DNA of 64,000 nt from assembly GCF_041893525.1 (NCBI RefSeq), contig NZ_CP169068.1. One strand, written 5' to 3'. The notes below the pieces were generated by a model. It ran no database searches. It was not told the DNA's origin and worked only from the letters and a program-made list of their open reading frames with translations. Below, piece after piece: positions 52,729 through 61,791 of the stretch. The translations under genes were made by a program, and so were the position numbers. This DNA comes from Phaeobacter bryozoorum. Its GTDB lineage: Bacteria > Pseudomonadota > Alphaproteobacteria > Rhodobacterales > Rhodobacteraceae. Numbering within the stretch: position 1 is the stretch's first letter; each line of letters starts with the position of its first letter.

Positions 52729-53923
52729 GTCTGATGGCCTTTCACAGCACTGGCTCACAATCATTGGTCTGGGCGAAAATGGACTGGATTCCTTAAGCGA
52801 TGCAAGCCGGAAGGCGCTGGAGCAGGCCGAGGTGATCTTTGGCGGCCCGCGGCATCTGGAGCTGGTGGAGGCCGGCAGCAAGGGTCAGCCCTGGCCGGTG
52901 CCGTTTTCAACCGGGCCGGTGCTGGCGATGCGCGGGCGCAAAGTCGCTGTTCTCGCCTCCGGCGATCCGTTCTGGCATGGCGTCGGCGGGTCGCTGATGC
53001 GGGATCTGGAGGCGGGTGAATGGGTGTCGCACCCGGCGCCATCCTGTTTTGCGCTGGCCGCCAATCTTCTGGGCTGGAAGCTGGAGGAGGTTCTGTGCCT
53101 TGGCCTTCATGCCGCACCTTACGCCCGGCTGCTGCCGCTTCTGGGCCGGGGCGTGCGGGTGATCTGCACCCTGCGCGATGGCAAGGCACCGGCGGAGCTG
53201 GCGCAATGGCTGGCTGCAAACGGCCAGCCCGACGCGCGGCTTCATCTGATGGAACGGCTGGGCGGGCCAAGGCAACGGCTGCGCCAAGCAACAGCCGAAG
53301 CCTGGGATCTGCCGCAGGCAGAAGCGCCGGTCCTTATGGCCATCGAGGCCATGCGGCCCGGGCTGCCGCAGGCGTCGGGGCTGGCGGATGATCTCTTTTC
53401 CAGTGACGGGCAGATCACCAAACGCCCTATTCGGGCGCTGACCCTGTCGGCGCTGGCCCCGCGCGCAGGTGAGCTGCTGTGGGACATCGGCGGCGGGTCT
53501 GGGTCCGTCTCGGTGGAGTGGTGTCTGGCCGCACAGGGTGCGCGGGCGATCACCTTCGAGCCGCGCGAGAGCCGACTGGCGAACATCCGCGCCAATGCCG
53601 CAGCGTTCGGGCTGGATCACCGGATGACGGCGGTGCTGGGCAAGGCGCCGGAGGTGCTGGACGGGTTTGAGATGCCCGCCTGCGTGTTCATCGGCGGCGG
53701 CGGCTCGCAGGCGCTGCTGGATCATCTGTGGGACATCCTGCCCGCAGGCACCCGGCTGGTTGCCAATGGGGTGACGCTGGAAACCGAAACCCTCTTGATG
53801 CAGGCCCATGCGGACCGTGGCGGGCATCTCTTGAAAGCGGAGATCGCCGAGGCCGGGCCGCTGGGCACCATGCGCGACTGGCGACGGGCGCGACCCGTCA
53901 TCCAGTGGAGTGTCACGCGATGA
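52727..53923 (+). CDS. cobL: Precorrin-6B C5,15-methyltransferase (decarboxylating)
   Basis: CobL methylates C-5 and C-15 and removes the C-12 acetate carboxyl. The 398-residue protein is a fusion of a CbiE-like methylase (residues 1-~205: LTIIGLGENGLDSLSDASRKAL, VLASGDPFWHGVGGSL) and a CbiT-like methyltransferase (about 225-398: GELLWDIGGGSGSVSVEWCLA with the SAM-binding glycine motif). Upstream in-frame codons exist, but they lie in cobK and lack homology. Its stop overlaps cobE (ATGA). Confidence 0.94.
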   Translation: MSDGLSQHWLTIIGLGENGLDSLSDASRKALEQAEVIFGGPRHLELVEAGSKGQPWPVPFSTGPVLAMRGRKVAVLASGDPFWHGVGGSLMRDLEAGEWVSHPAPSCFALAANLLGWKLEEVLCLGLHAAPYARLLPLLGRGVRVICTLRDGKAPAELAQWLAANGQPDARLHLMERLGGPRQRLRQATAEAWDLPQAEAPVLMAIEAMRPGLPQASGLADDLFSSDGQITKRPIRALTLSALAPRAGELLWDIGGGSGSVSVEWCLAAQGARAITFEPRESRLANIRANAAAFGLDHRMTAVLGKAPEVLDGFEMPACVFIGGGGSQALLDHLWDILPAGTRLVANGVTLETETLLMQAHADRGGHLLKAEIAEAGPLGTMRDWRRARPVIQWSVTR

Positions 53924-54297
53924 AGGTGGCAGGCATCGGGTTCCGCAGCACGGCCACGGCAGCGGATTTGCAGGCCGCACTGGCGCTGACCGGGGAGCGG
54001 GTGGATGCGCTGGCCTCCATCGCTCAGAAGGCCGACGCCCCCGCTATGCAGGAGTTTGCGCGCAGCCTTGGGCTGCCGGTGATTTCATTGCAGGAACAGG
54101 ATATAGCCGGGGAGCAGACATTGACCTGCTCGCCAAGGATAAAGGCGCGGTTCGGCACCGGGTCGCTGGCGGAAGCCGCGGCGCTGGCGGGCGCGCGCCA
54201 TGGGGTGAAGGGCGCGCGCGTGCGCCTTCTTGCCCCGAGAGTTGTCACCGCGGATGGGCTTGCCACCGCGGCCATAGCAGAAAGACTTGAGCCATGA
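53920..54297 (+). CDS. cobE: CobE/CbiG C-terminal-like cobalamin biosynthesis protein
   Basis: The 125-residue protein matches CobE, which resembles the C-terminal domain of CbiG: MKVAGIGFRSTATAADLQAALALTG, LASIAQKADAPAMQEFARSLGLPV and FGTGSLAEAAALAGA. Its exact role in the aerobic pathway is not settled. It overlaps both neighbours by 4 bases, so cobL, cobE and cobM form one translationally coupled set. Confidence 0.88.
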   Translation: MKVAGIGFRSTATAADLQAALALTGERVDALASIAQKADAPAMQEFARSLGLPVISLQEQDIAGEQTLTCSPRIKARFGTGSLAEAAALAGARHGVKGARVRLLAPRVVTADGLATAAIAERLEP

Positions 54298-55088
54298 CCG
54301 TTCACTTCATTGGCGCCGGACCTGGCGCTGCCGACCTTCTGACCCTGCGCGGGCGCGATATCATCGCCGCCTGCCCGGTGTGCCTCTACGCGGGCTCGCT
54401 GGTGCCGGAGGAGATCCTGAGCCATTGCCCCGAGGATGCAAAGATCGTGAACACCGCGGCGATGGATCTGGATGCCATCGTGGCGGAGATCAAGGCGGCG
54501 CATGAGGCGGGACAGGACGTGGCGCGGTTGCATTCCGGCGATCTGTCGGTCTGGTCGGCGATGGGCGAACAGCTGCGCCGATTGAAGGCGGAGGGCATTC
54601 CGGTGAGCGTCACCCCCGGTGTGCCATCCTTTGCCGCCGCTGCTGCCGCGCTGGGGACCGAGCTGACCCTGCCGGGCCTTGGCCAGTCAGTGGTGCTGAC
54701 CCGCACGCCGGGGCGCGCGTCCTCGATGCCCGAGGGCGAGACGCTGGAGAATTTCGCCCGTACCGGTGCCACGCTGGCCATTCACCTGTCGATCGGCAAT
54801 CTGGACCATGTGGTGGACAGCCTCGCGCCCCATTACGGCGCGGATTGTCCGGTGGCGGTGGTTTACCGCGCCAGCTGGCCGGATCAGCAGATCATCCGCG
54901 CCACGCTGGAGACCCTGAAGGATGCGCTGGACGAGAAAATCTCCCGCACCGCACTGATCCTTGTTGGACCGGTGCTGAAGGGCGAAGGCTTTGACGAAAG
55001 CTGCCTCTATTCCACCGAATACGATCGCCGCTACCGGCCGCAGAGCGCCGACAGCCCGTGGTCGAGCTGGAGCCATGGGGACGACTAA
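54294..55088 (+). CDS. cobM: Precorrin-4 C11-methyltransferase
   Basis: CobM methylates C-11 of precorrin-4. The 264-residue protein has FIGAGPGAADLLTLRGRDII, CLYAGSLVPEEIL, RLHSGDLSVWSAMGEQLRRL and VTPGVPSFAAAAAALGTELTLPG, diagnostic of CobM/CbiF, then a long C-terminal tail (about residue 240 on) of low conservation. ATGA overlap with cobE. Confidence 0.96.
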   Translation: MTVHFIGAGPGAADLLTLRGRDIIAACPVCLYAGSLVPEEILSHCPEDAKIVNTAAMDLDAIVAEIKAAHEAGQDVARLHSGDLSVWSAMGEQLRRLKAEGIPVSVTPGVPSFAAAAAALGTELTLPGLGQSVVLTRTPGRASSMPEGETLENFARTGATLAIHLSIGNLDHVVDSLAPHYGADCPVAVVYRASWPDQQIIRATLETLKDALDEKISRTALILVGPVLKGEGFDESCLYSTEYDRRYRPQSADSPWSSWSHGDD

Positions 55089-55092
55089 GGCC

Positions 55093-56412
55093 ATGACAAA
55101 TATGAACCCTCCCGGACTGATGATCTCGGCGCCCTCCTCGGGCACCGGCAAGACCACCGTGATGCTGGGCCTGCTCAGGGCGCTGGCCGAAGACGGGCTG
55201 GTGGTGCAGCCTTACAAGAGCGGGCCGGATTATATCGACCCGGCCTTCCACCTGGCGGCGGCGAAACGGCCCAGTTTCAACCTCGATACCTGGGCGATGG
55301 ACGGCGGCCTGCTGGATGCAGTCACAGCGCAATCTGCGGGGGCGGAGATCTGCGTCGGAGAAGGCTCCATGGGCCTTTATGACGGTGTGGCGACGCGCGG
55401 GCAGTCGGGCTTTGGCTCCTCCGCCGAGACCGCCAAGCGGATGGGCTGGCCGGTGGTGCTGGTGGTAGACGTGGGCGGACAGGCGCAATCGGCGGCGGCC
55501 ACGGCGCTGGGGTTCAAGAATTATGACACCGAAGTGCCCTTTGCCGGGGTGATCCTCAATCGTGTAGCCAGCCCGCGCCATGAGCGGCTGACCCGGCTGG
55601 GGATGGAGAAGGCGGGCATCAAGGTGCTGGGCTCTCTGCCCCGGCGCGGCGATCTGGCGCTGCCGGAGCGGCATCTGGGTCTGATCCAGGCTGTGGAACA
55701 TCCCGATCTGGAAGCCGCCATCGCGGGCTATGCGGCGTTCCTGCGCGAGAATGTCGACCTCGACGCGATCAAGGCAGCTGCCCTGGCAGGTCCCGCACCC
55801 GCGCCGGCCAGCCTGCCCAAGCCACCTGCCCAGCGGATTGCGCTGGCGCGGGATGCGGCGTTTTCCTTCACCTATCCGCACCTGCTGGAAGGCTGGCGCG
55901 CGGCGGGGGCAGAGATCCTGCCGTTCTCGCCGCTGGCTGATGAGGCCCCCGCGGCAGATGCCGATCTGGTCTGGCTGCCCGGCGGCTACCCGGAATTGCA
56001 CGGCGGCACGCTGGCGGCGGCGGAGACCTTCCGCGCCGGTGTCCGCAAGCACGCCGAGACCAAACCGGTGCATGGCGAATGCGGCGGCTACATGGCCCTG
56101 GGTGAGGCGCTGATCGACAAGGAGGGCAACCGCCACCGGATGCTGGGCCTCTTGGGCCTCGTAACCTCCTACGAGAAGCGCAAGTTCCACCTTGGCTACC
56201 GCCGTGCGGTGCTTCAGGCGGCGATGCCCGGATTTGACGCAGGCACAGCACTGCGCGGCCATGAGTTCCATTACTCGACCATTCTGGAAGAACCTGACGC
56301 GCCGCTGGCCAATGTCATGGATGCCGACGGCGGCCCGGTGCCAGAGACCGGCTCGATCAAGGGCCATGTTACCGGCACGTTCTTTCACCTGATCACGGGA
56401 GAGCGCGCATGA
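55093..56412 (+). CDS. cobB: Hydrogenobyrinic acid a,c-diamide synthase
   Basis: CobB amidates the a and c side chains with glutamine and ATP. The 439-residue protein has the ATP-binding P-loop SAPSSGTGKTT (about 12-22), YKSGPDYIDPAFH, GSMGLYDGV, and a C-terminal glutamine-amidotransferase domain with the nucleophile cysteine in GECGGYMALG and HEFHYSTI. The start MTNMNPPGLM follows the cobM stop by 4 bases. Its stop overlaps cobA by 4 bases. Confidence 0.95.
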   Translation: MTNMNPPGLMISAPSSGTGKTTVMLGLLRALAEDGLVVQPYKSGPDYIDPAFHLAAAKRPSFNLDTWAMDGGLLDAVTAQSAGAEICVGEGSMGLYDGVATRGQSGFGSSAETAKRMGWPVVLVVDVGGQAQSAAATALGFKNYDTEVPFAGVILNRVASPRHERLTRLGMEKAGIKVLGSLPRRGDLALPERHLGLIQAVEHPDLEAAIAGYAAFLRENVDLDAIKAAALAGPAPAPASLPKPPAQRIALARDAAFSFTYPHLLEGWRAAGAEILPFSPLADEAPAADADLVWLPGGYPELHGGTLAAAETFRAGVRKHAETKPVHGECGGYMALGEALIDKEGNRHRMLGLLGLVTSYEKRKFHLGYRRAVLQAAMPGFDAGTALRGHEFHYSTILEEPDAPLANVMDADGGPVPETGSIKGHVTGTFFHLITGERA

Positions 56413-57173
56413 GCGGTTTTGTCTCCTTTGTCTCCTCCGGTCCGGGCGACCCGGAGCTCTTGACCGTGAAGGCTGTAAAGCGGCTGGAGGCTGCGGATGC
56501 GGTGCTGTTTGACGACCTGTCCTCGGGGCCGATCCTGACCCATGCCCGCGCCGACGCGGATCTGGTGGGCGTGGGCAAACGGGCCGGACGTCCCTCCCCC
56601 AAGCAGGACCATGTGAGCCAGCTTCTGGTGGATTATGCCCAAAATGGGCTGCATGTGGTGCGGCTGAAATCGGGCGATTCCGGTGTCTTTGGCCGGCTGG
56701 AGGAAGAAATCACCGCGCTGCGGCAGGCGGGTATCGGGTTCGAGATCGTGCCCGGAGTTACCGCGGCCTCGGCAGCGGCGGCGGCGGCGAATATCCCGCT
56801 GACCCGGCGGCTGACGGCGCGGCGGTTGCAGTTCATCACCGGCCATGACGTGACCGGTGGGCTGCCCGATCAGCTGAACCTCGCCGCGCTGGCGGACCCG
56901 GATGCGACCACCGTGGTCTATATGGGCAAGCGGACCTTTGCTGCGCTGGCGGAAAAGCTGCTGGAGGCGGGGCTGCCCCCGCAGACCCATGCGCTGATTG
57001 CACTGGGGGTGTCGACGCCGGAGCAGGAGCTGCATTGCCACACGGTGGGCGAGCTGCCGGAGGTGCTGCGTGCGATGGAGACCACCGCGCCGGTGCTGAT
57101 CCTCTATGGCCCGCTTGCCGATCAGCCTGCGGATCCGGCCCATGCCGCCGTGAAGGCCAAGGACGACCACTGA
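56409..57173 (+). CDS. cobA: Uroporphyrinogen-III C-methyltransferase
   Basis: CobA (SUMT) makes precorrin-2 from uroporphyrinogen III, the first committed step. The 254-residue protein has SSGPGDPELLTVKAVKRLE, VLFDDLSS, VVRLKSGDSGVFGRLEEEI, VPGVTAASAAAAAANIPLT and TVVYMGKRT. It is the single-domain form without the CysG siroheme domains. Last gene of the operon before the second riboswitch. Confidence 0.95.
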   Translation: MSGFVSFVSSGPGDPELLTVKAVKRLEAADAVLFDDLSSGPILTHARADADLVGVGKRAGRPSPKQDHVSQLLVDYAQNGLHVVRLKSGDSGVFGRLEEEITALRQAGIGFEIVPGVTAASAAAAAANIPLTRRLTARRLQFITGHDVTGGLPDQLNLAALADPDATTVVYMGKRTFAALAEKLLEAGLPPQTHALIALGVSTPEQELHCHTVGELPEVLRAMETTAPVLILYGPLADQPADPAHAAVKAKDDH

Positions 57174-57368
57174 CCCGCCGTCACCGCGCGGTCCCTACGC
57201 CCGGACCAGAGGTCATCCCGCTCTGAGAGCACCACACCCTGCCCGTGTTTCGCGGGTGGGGCATTTCCATTTTCGCGTGTTCGCCGCAGCTGACCCAAGG
57301 GCGCGTCGCAATCGCCTTCTCCGGGGCCGGATTCAAACTTGACCGAGTCGGGGCGCAGGGGCCACATA

Positions 57369-57563
57369 GGCGCCATATGGTGTCCAACGGCGCGAAGCGT
57401 CAGGACTGAAACGGGAATGAGGAACGGTGGACCCAATTGCGGCACCGAAGCCTCAACCGCCCCCGCGACTGTGAGCGGCGAGCAGCTTTCCAACACCCAC
57501 TGGCCAACTGGCTGGGAAGGGGGAAAGCAAGCAGCGACCCGCAAAGTCAGGAGACCGGCCATA
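57369..57563 (+). promoter_or_regulatory. Cobalamin riboswitch 2 (cbiM-like gene)
   Basis: Conserved blocks occur in order: GGCGCCATATGGTG, GGGAATGAGGAACGG, CAACCGCCCCCGCGACTGTGAG (57455-57476), CCCACTGGC, CTGGGAAGGGGGAAAGC and GCAAAGTCAGGAGACCGGCC (57541-57560, the B12 box). It sits in the 432-base gap after cobA and ends 43 bases before the CbiM-like start. Edges approximate. The first ~190 bases of the gap show nothing supported. Confidence 0.92.
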
Positions 57564-57605
57564 CCACATAATCAACCCGTCGGGTGAGACGGAGAGGAGA
57601 CAGAT

Positions 57606-58283
57606 ATGCATATCGAACCGGGCATCGTTGATGCCACCAAAATTGGCTTGTCCTATGCCACCGCAGCCGGTGCCGCGACCTATGCTGCAAAAGAGACCTT
57701 TGTGGATCTGAAGAGGACCAATATCGCCTCCTACGCGCTGCGCGCGATGATCGCGACCGTGGGTGTGCTGGTGTTCTTTGAAGTGCTGCCGCATTTCCCG
57801 GTGGGCGTCTCCGAGGTGCATTTCATTCTCGGCTCGACCCTGTTCCTGATCCTTGGGTCCGCGCCTGCGGCCTTTGGTCTGGCGATGGGTCTGCTGATCC
57901 AGGGCGTGTTCTTTGCGCCGTTTGATCTGCCGATGTACTTCATCAACCTGACCACGCTCTTGGTGCCACTGTTTGCGCTGCAAGCGCTGGCCAGCCGCAT
58001 CATCGCGCCGGGCACCGCCTATATCGACCTGAAATACAGCCAAGCGCTGGCATTGAGCACCGCCTATCAGGGCGGCGTGGTGGCCTGGGTGGCGTTCTGG
58101 GCCTTCTACGGTCAGGGATTTGGCAGCGCGACCGTGACCTCGGTGCTGAGCTTTGGCGGCGCCTATATGCTGGTCATCCTGATCGAGCCGATTGCCGATC
58201 TGGCCGTTCTGGCGGCGGCAAAGGCGACGCGTGGCCTCAATGGCAGCGCGCTGGTCACGCCGCGTCTTTACAACAACGCCTGA
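57606..58283 (+). CDS. cbiM: CbiM-like cobalt transport membrane protein (orphan)
   Basis: The 225-residue protein starts MHIEPG, matching the MHI start of CbiM/NikM proteins, in which the N-terminal amine and His2 hold the metal. About six to seven membrane segments follow (e.g. ALRAMIATVGVLVFFEVL, HFILGSTLFLILGSAPAAFGLAMGLLIQ). A second histidine at about residue 71 (SEVHFILG) is the likely further ligand. No cbiN, cbiQ or cbiO lies nearby, so its energising partners must be elsewhere or it works alone. Control by riboswitch 2 supports a cobalt role. Confidence 0.85.
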   Translation: MHIEPGIVDATKIGLSYATAAGAATYAAKETFVDLKRTNIASYALRAMIATVGVLVFFEVLPHFPVGVSEVHFILGSTLFLILGSAPAAFGLAMGLLIQGVFFAPFDLPMYFINLTTLLVPLFALQALASRIIAPGTAYIDLKYSQALALSTAYQGGVVAWVAFWAFYGQGFGSATVTSVLSFGGAYMLVILIEPIADLAVLAAAKATRGLNGSALVTPRLYNNA

Positions 58284-58306
58284 TCCTTGGCACATGAGTG
58301 AACCGG

Positions 58307-58334
58307 CACGGCCCCGCCTTCGGGGCCGTGTTTT
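58307..58334 (+). terminator. Rho-independent terminator after cbiM
   Basis: CACGGCCCC (58307-58315) and GGGGCCGTG (58322-58330) form a perfect 9-base stem with a 6-base loop, followed by TTTT. It lies 24 bases after the cbiM stop and 19 before cobF, so cobF probably needs its own promoter or read-through. Confidence 0.9.
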
Positions 58335-58352
58335 CGTCTGAAAGGCCCCGCA

Positions 58353-59120
58353 ATGATTGACCTCACCCTGATCGGCATTGGCACCGGCAACCCGCAGCAT
58401 CTGACCCTGCAGGCCGTTGAGGCACTGAACGCGCAGGATCTGATCCTGATCCCCAACAAAGGGGCTGGCAAAGATGATCTGGCGGGACTGCGACAGGCGA
58501 TCTGCGCCGAGGCGATCCGCAGTCGCGGACAGCAGGGCGATGGCCCCCGTATCGTGGAATTCGACCTGCCGGTGCGCGATGAGGCGACACAGGATTACCG
58601 CCAACGGGTGGATGACTGGCACGACGCCATTGCCGAGATCTGGTGGCAGACCATCACCAGCCACCTGCCCGAGGGCGGCGCGGTCGGGTTTCTGGTCTGG
58701 GGGGATCCGTCGCTCTATGACAGTACGATGCGGATTGCGGACCGGCTGAAAACACGGGCCGAGATTGCCCTGCGCGTCATTCCCGGCATCACCTCCATTC
58801 AGGCGCTGACGGCGGCCCATGCGATCCCGATCAATACGATCAACGGCCCATTCACCATCACCACCGGACGACAGCTGCGCGATGCCGGCTGGCCTGCCAC
58901 TGCGGATACCGTGGTTGTGATGCTGGATGGCGCCTGTTCGTTCCAGTCTCTTGAGGCTGATGGCATCGACATCTGGTGGACGGCCTATGCCGGCATGGCG
59001 AATGAGATTTCGATCTCGGGTCCGCTGGCCGAGGTCACCGATCAGATCATCGAGACCCGTGCCAAGGCGCGTGCGGATCACGGCTGGATCATGGATATCT
59101 ACCTGCTGCGGCGCAGCTGA
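58353..59120 (+). CDS. cobF: Precorrin-6A synthase (deacetylating)
   Basis: CobF methylates C-1 of precorrin-5 and releases acetate, a step specific to the aerobic pathway. The 255-residue protein has LIGIGTGNPQHLTLQAVEAL, FLVWGDPSLYDSTMRIADRL, VIPGITSIQALTAAHAIPIN and WWTAYAGMANEISISG, the CobF-type tetrapyrrole methylase pattern. It is separated from the main operon by the CbiM-like gene and a terminator. Confidence 0.95.
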   Translation: MIDLTLIGIGTGNPQHLTLQAVEALNAQDLILIPNKGAGKDDLAGLRQAICAEAIRSRGQQGDGPRIVEFDLPVRDEATQDYRQRVDDWHDAIAEIWWQTITSHLPEGGAVGFLVWGDPSLYDSTMRIADRLKTRAEIALRVIPGITSIQALTAAHAIPINTINGPFTITTGRQLRDAGWPATADTVVVMLDGACSFQSLEADGIDIWWTAYAGMANEISISGPLAEVTDQIIETRAKARADHGWIMDIYLLRRS

Positions 59121-59195
59121 CAACAGCTGCGCAGATGTCCGGTCTCGCGCTCGGCTATGCCTATGGCCATGCGCTTGAGCTTAGGGCGGCTGGAG

Positions 59196-59285
59196 TGGCG
59201 GGGAGACAGGGATTCGAACCCTGGGAACGCTCTCACGTTCAACGGTTTTCAAGACCGCCGCATTCGACCACTCTGCCACCTCCCC
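59196..59285 (-). tRNA. tRNA-Ser (UGA)
   Basis: Minus-strand 90-base gene: acceptor GGGGAGG with TCTCCCC (one wobble), anticodon loop CTTGAAA with anticodon TGA, a long variable arm typical of serine tRNAs (GAACGTGAGAGCGTTC), T arm CAGGG-TTCGAAT-CCCTG and encoded GCCA end. It converges with cobF. Confidence 0.96.
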
Positions 59286-59618
59286 GGTCGGCGCAGGGTT
59301 TAGGCGCTGGTTGCCGTTCTGGCAAGAGGGAATTGCAGCGGGCGGCATTTCTGCAGCGCCGTGCTCAGCCGCAGTTGGCCCCCTGCGGGGATGTGGAGGG
59401 CGGGCGGATCCGCGATCTTCGAAATCTTGCCGAGCAGGCGGCGGCAGGGTTTCCATGCGATTGCCTGACGGCTATGCTGCGCCCAGCATAAGGGCGCCGG
59501 AACAACCGGTACAGGAACAGCTGACGCCGGAGCAACCGGCTCGGGGTGGGTGACTGGTCATATGGCTGAGCACAAGACCGGGCGCGGGACGCCGTCAGAT
59601 ACAGGCAAGGAAGCACAC
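59286..59618. other. Intergenic stretch, no supported gene
   Basis: These 333 bases separate tRNA-Ser from the SPOR lipoprotein gene. Open frames are present but none shows family-like or secretion features. Short GC-rich repeats with CCGGAACAACCGG and CCGGAGCAACCGG occur near 59497-59545. An upstream promoter for the tRNA (minus strand) should lie just beyond 59285. Confidence 0.5.
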
Positions 59619-60548
59619 ATGGTTCACGCTATGTCGACACGGAAACACAGCGCGCGACGCCTCGGTGCGCCGCGTCGCGGGGCGCGGCTGGCTGCGGCAT
59701 TGGCCGGGCTTATGATCCTTGGTGCCTGCGAGGACGGCCCCGGGCTGGCCTTTCTGAAACCAAAGGCGCAGGACACGGGCGCCGTCACGCCCTCAAGCAG
59801 CACCCGGCTGGTGGAACGAGAGGTCGAGGCGCCGGAAGTGTTCCAGGTGACCGAAGCGGGTCTCTGGGATGGTCGCCCGTCGCTGGGCGGGGTCTGGGTG
59901 GCGCATCCGGATGCCGAGGATCCCGAACAGGTGATCATCCGCAATCAGGCCAATGGCAAATTTGTGATCGGAGCGCTGTTCCGGCGCGAGCGGGAGATCC
60001 CCGGCCCCCGGTTGCAGGTCTCCTCAGATGCCGCCGAGGCGCTTGGCATGCTGGCGGGCGCGCCGGTTGAGCTGAATGTGACCGCCCTGCGCCGCGAAGC
60101 TGTGGCCGACCCGGATCAACCTGCGCCGGAGCTGCTGGATGACGCGGATATCGCAATCAGCGATGCCGCTGACATCGACATCCAGCCGCTTGATCCGATT
60201 GCCGATGCAGCCGCTGCGATTGATGCCGCAGCCCCCACCGCCATTGCCCCGGCGCCCGCCGCCGTGAGCGCAGCACCCGCTGCGACAGCCAAGGTGGCGG
60301 CGACCAGCTCATCGCTGAGCAAACCCTATATCCAGATCGGCATCTTCAGCGTTGAGGCCAATGCCAAACGCACCGCCGATCAGATGCGCAACGCCGGACT
60401 TGTGCCCTCTGTCCTGGCCCAATCCAGCAACGGCAAGCCGTTCTGGAGGGTGCTTGTGGGTCCGGCTCAATCGAAATCAGAACGCAGTCAGCTGCTGAAG
60501 AGCGTAAAGGACGTCGGCTTCTCCGATGCCTATGCGGTCACCAATTGA
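59619..60548 (+). CDS. SPOR-domain lipoprotein
   Basis: The 309-residue product has a signal with lipobox LAGLMILGAC, so it should be lipid-anchored. A central region (about 150-225) is alanine/aspartate/proline-rich and low in complexity. The C-terminal SPOR domain lies at about 230-308 (YIQIGIFSVEANAKRTADQMRNAGL ... WRVLVGPAQSKSERSQLL), which binds denuded septal peptidoglycan. The ATG follows AAGGAAG. It precedes the D,D-carboxypeptidase gene, consistent with a wall-remodelling pair. Confidence 0.88.
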   Translation: MVHAMSTRKHSARRLGAPRRGARLAAALAGLMILGACEDGPGLAFLKPKAQDTGAVTPSSSTRLVEREVEAPEVFQVTEAGLWDGRPSLGGVWVAHPDAEDPEQVIIRNQANGKFVIGALFRREREIPGPRLQVSSDAAEALGMLAGAPVELNVTALRREAVADPDQPAPELLDDADIAISDAADIDIQPLDPIADAAAAIDAAAPTAIAPAPAAVSAAPAATAKVAATSSSLSKPYIQIGIFSVEANAKRTADQMRNAGLVPSVLAQSSNGKPFWRVLVGPAQSKSERSQLLKSVKDVGFSDAYAVTN

Positions 60549-60600
60549 CCCTGCCTGTGCGGCGCTGCCTGACCTGACCAATCGGAAAGACGACCCTGTC

Positions 60601-61791
60601 ATGACCTTTCTTCCCTCCCCGTTTCGCTCTGCCTTGAAACTGACCTGTGCGGCTGGCCTTCTGGTCAGCCTCTCGGCGCTGTCGGCGGCGGCTTTTGATA
60701 CCCGCGCCCGCGCCGCCTATGTGCTGGATCAGGAGACCGACACGGTGCTGCTGGCCAAGAACGCCGATCTGGCGCTGCCGCCTGCGTCGATGTCGAAGCT
60801 GATGACGCTCTATGTGGCGTTTGAGGCGATCCGCGATGGCCGCCTGACGCTGGATGAGCGCCTGCCGGTCAGTGAACACGCGATGAGCTACAAGGGCTCG
60901 ACCATGTTCCTCAACACCCAGGACCGGGTCCGGGTGGAGGATCTGTTGCGCGGGATCATCGTGCTGTCAGGCAATGATGCCTGTGTGGTGCTGGCCGAAG
61001 CGCTGAGCCCGGATGGCACCGAGGCGGGGTTTGCCCGCTACATGACCAAGCGGGCGCAGGAAATGGGGATGGAGAATTCCACCTTTGCCAATTCCAACGG
61101 CTGGCCCGCCGCCGGGCACCGGATGTCGGTGCAGGATCTGGCGATTCTGGCGGAAAAGCTGATCGAGGATTTCCCCCAGTATTATCCGCTGTTTGCCGAG
61201 CGGGAGTTTGAATTTGATGGCCGCGCGCCCTCCAATGTGCGCAACCGCAACCCGCTGCTGGGTCTGGGCATTGGCGCGGATGGTCTGAAGACCGGTCACA
61301 CATCCGAGGCGGGATATGGGCTGGTGGGCTCCGCGGCACAGGGTGACCGACGGGTGATTTTTGTGATCACCGGTCTGGACAGCACCACCGCCCGCGCAGA
61401 GGAGGCCGAGGCCATCGTTAACTGGTCGTTTCGCCAATTTGCCAAAAAAACGGTGGCTAAAGCGGGTGTTCCGGTCGCAGAAGCCGAGGTCTGGCGCGGG
61501 GCAGAGACAACCGTAGGGCTGGTGCCTGCCGAGGATCTGAATGTGTTGTTGCCTGCGCTTGCGGGCCGCGAAATCACCGGCGAGGTGGTCTATACCGGGC
61601 CGATTGATGCCCCCATCGAAAAGGGCCAGAAACTGGCCGAGCTGGTGCTGCAACCGGATGAGCTGCCCGAGGTGCGCCTGCCGCTGGTGGCGGAGAAGGA
61701 CATTCCGACCGGCGGCTTTCCGGTGCGGGTGAAAACCGCAGCCCAGGTGCTGGTGAAACGCTTCCTCAGCGGTCCCGAGGTCAGCCAGTGA
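60601..61791 (+). CDS. dacC: D-alanyl-D-alanine carboxypeptidase (PBP5/6 type)
   Basis: This periplasmic enzyme trims the terminal D-alanine of peptidoglycan stem peptides. The 396-residue protein has a signal peptide (LKLTCAAGLLVSLSALSAAAF), the serine peptidase S11 triad motifs SMSK (SxxK at 63-66), SGN (in IVLSGNDAC) and KTG (in ADGLKTGHTSEAG), and a C-terminal beta-rich PBP5_C domain (about residues 285-375). The start at 60601 gives the signal at the N terminus. Its stop overlaps the tmk GTG start. The gene symbol follows common roseobacter naming. Confidence 0.93.
   Translation: MTFLPSPFRSALKLTCAAGLLVSLSALSAAAFDTRARAAYVLDQETDTVLLAKNADLALPPASMSKLMTLYVAFEAIRDGRLTLDERLPVSEHAMSYKGSTMFLNTQDRVRVEDLLRGIIVLSGNDACVVLAEALSPDGTEAGFARYMTKRAQEMGMENSTFANSNGWPAAGHRMSVQDLAILAEKLIEDFPQYYPLFAEREFEFDGRAPSNVRNRNPLLGLGIGADGLKTGHTSEAGYGLVGSAAQGDRRVIFVITGLDSTTARAEEAEAIVNWSFRQFAKKTVAKAGVPVAEAEVWRGAETTVGLVPAEDLNVLLPALAGREITGEVVYTGPIDAPIEKGQKLAELVLQPDELPEVRLPLVAEKDIPTGGFPVRVKTAAQVLVKRFLSGPEVSQ

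Noticed and set aside
59311..59553. 80-codon plus-strand frame before the SPOR lipoprotein
   Set aside because: No ribosome site, no signal or domain, and low-complexity composition.
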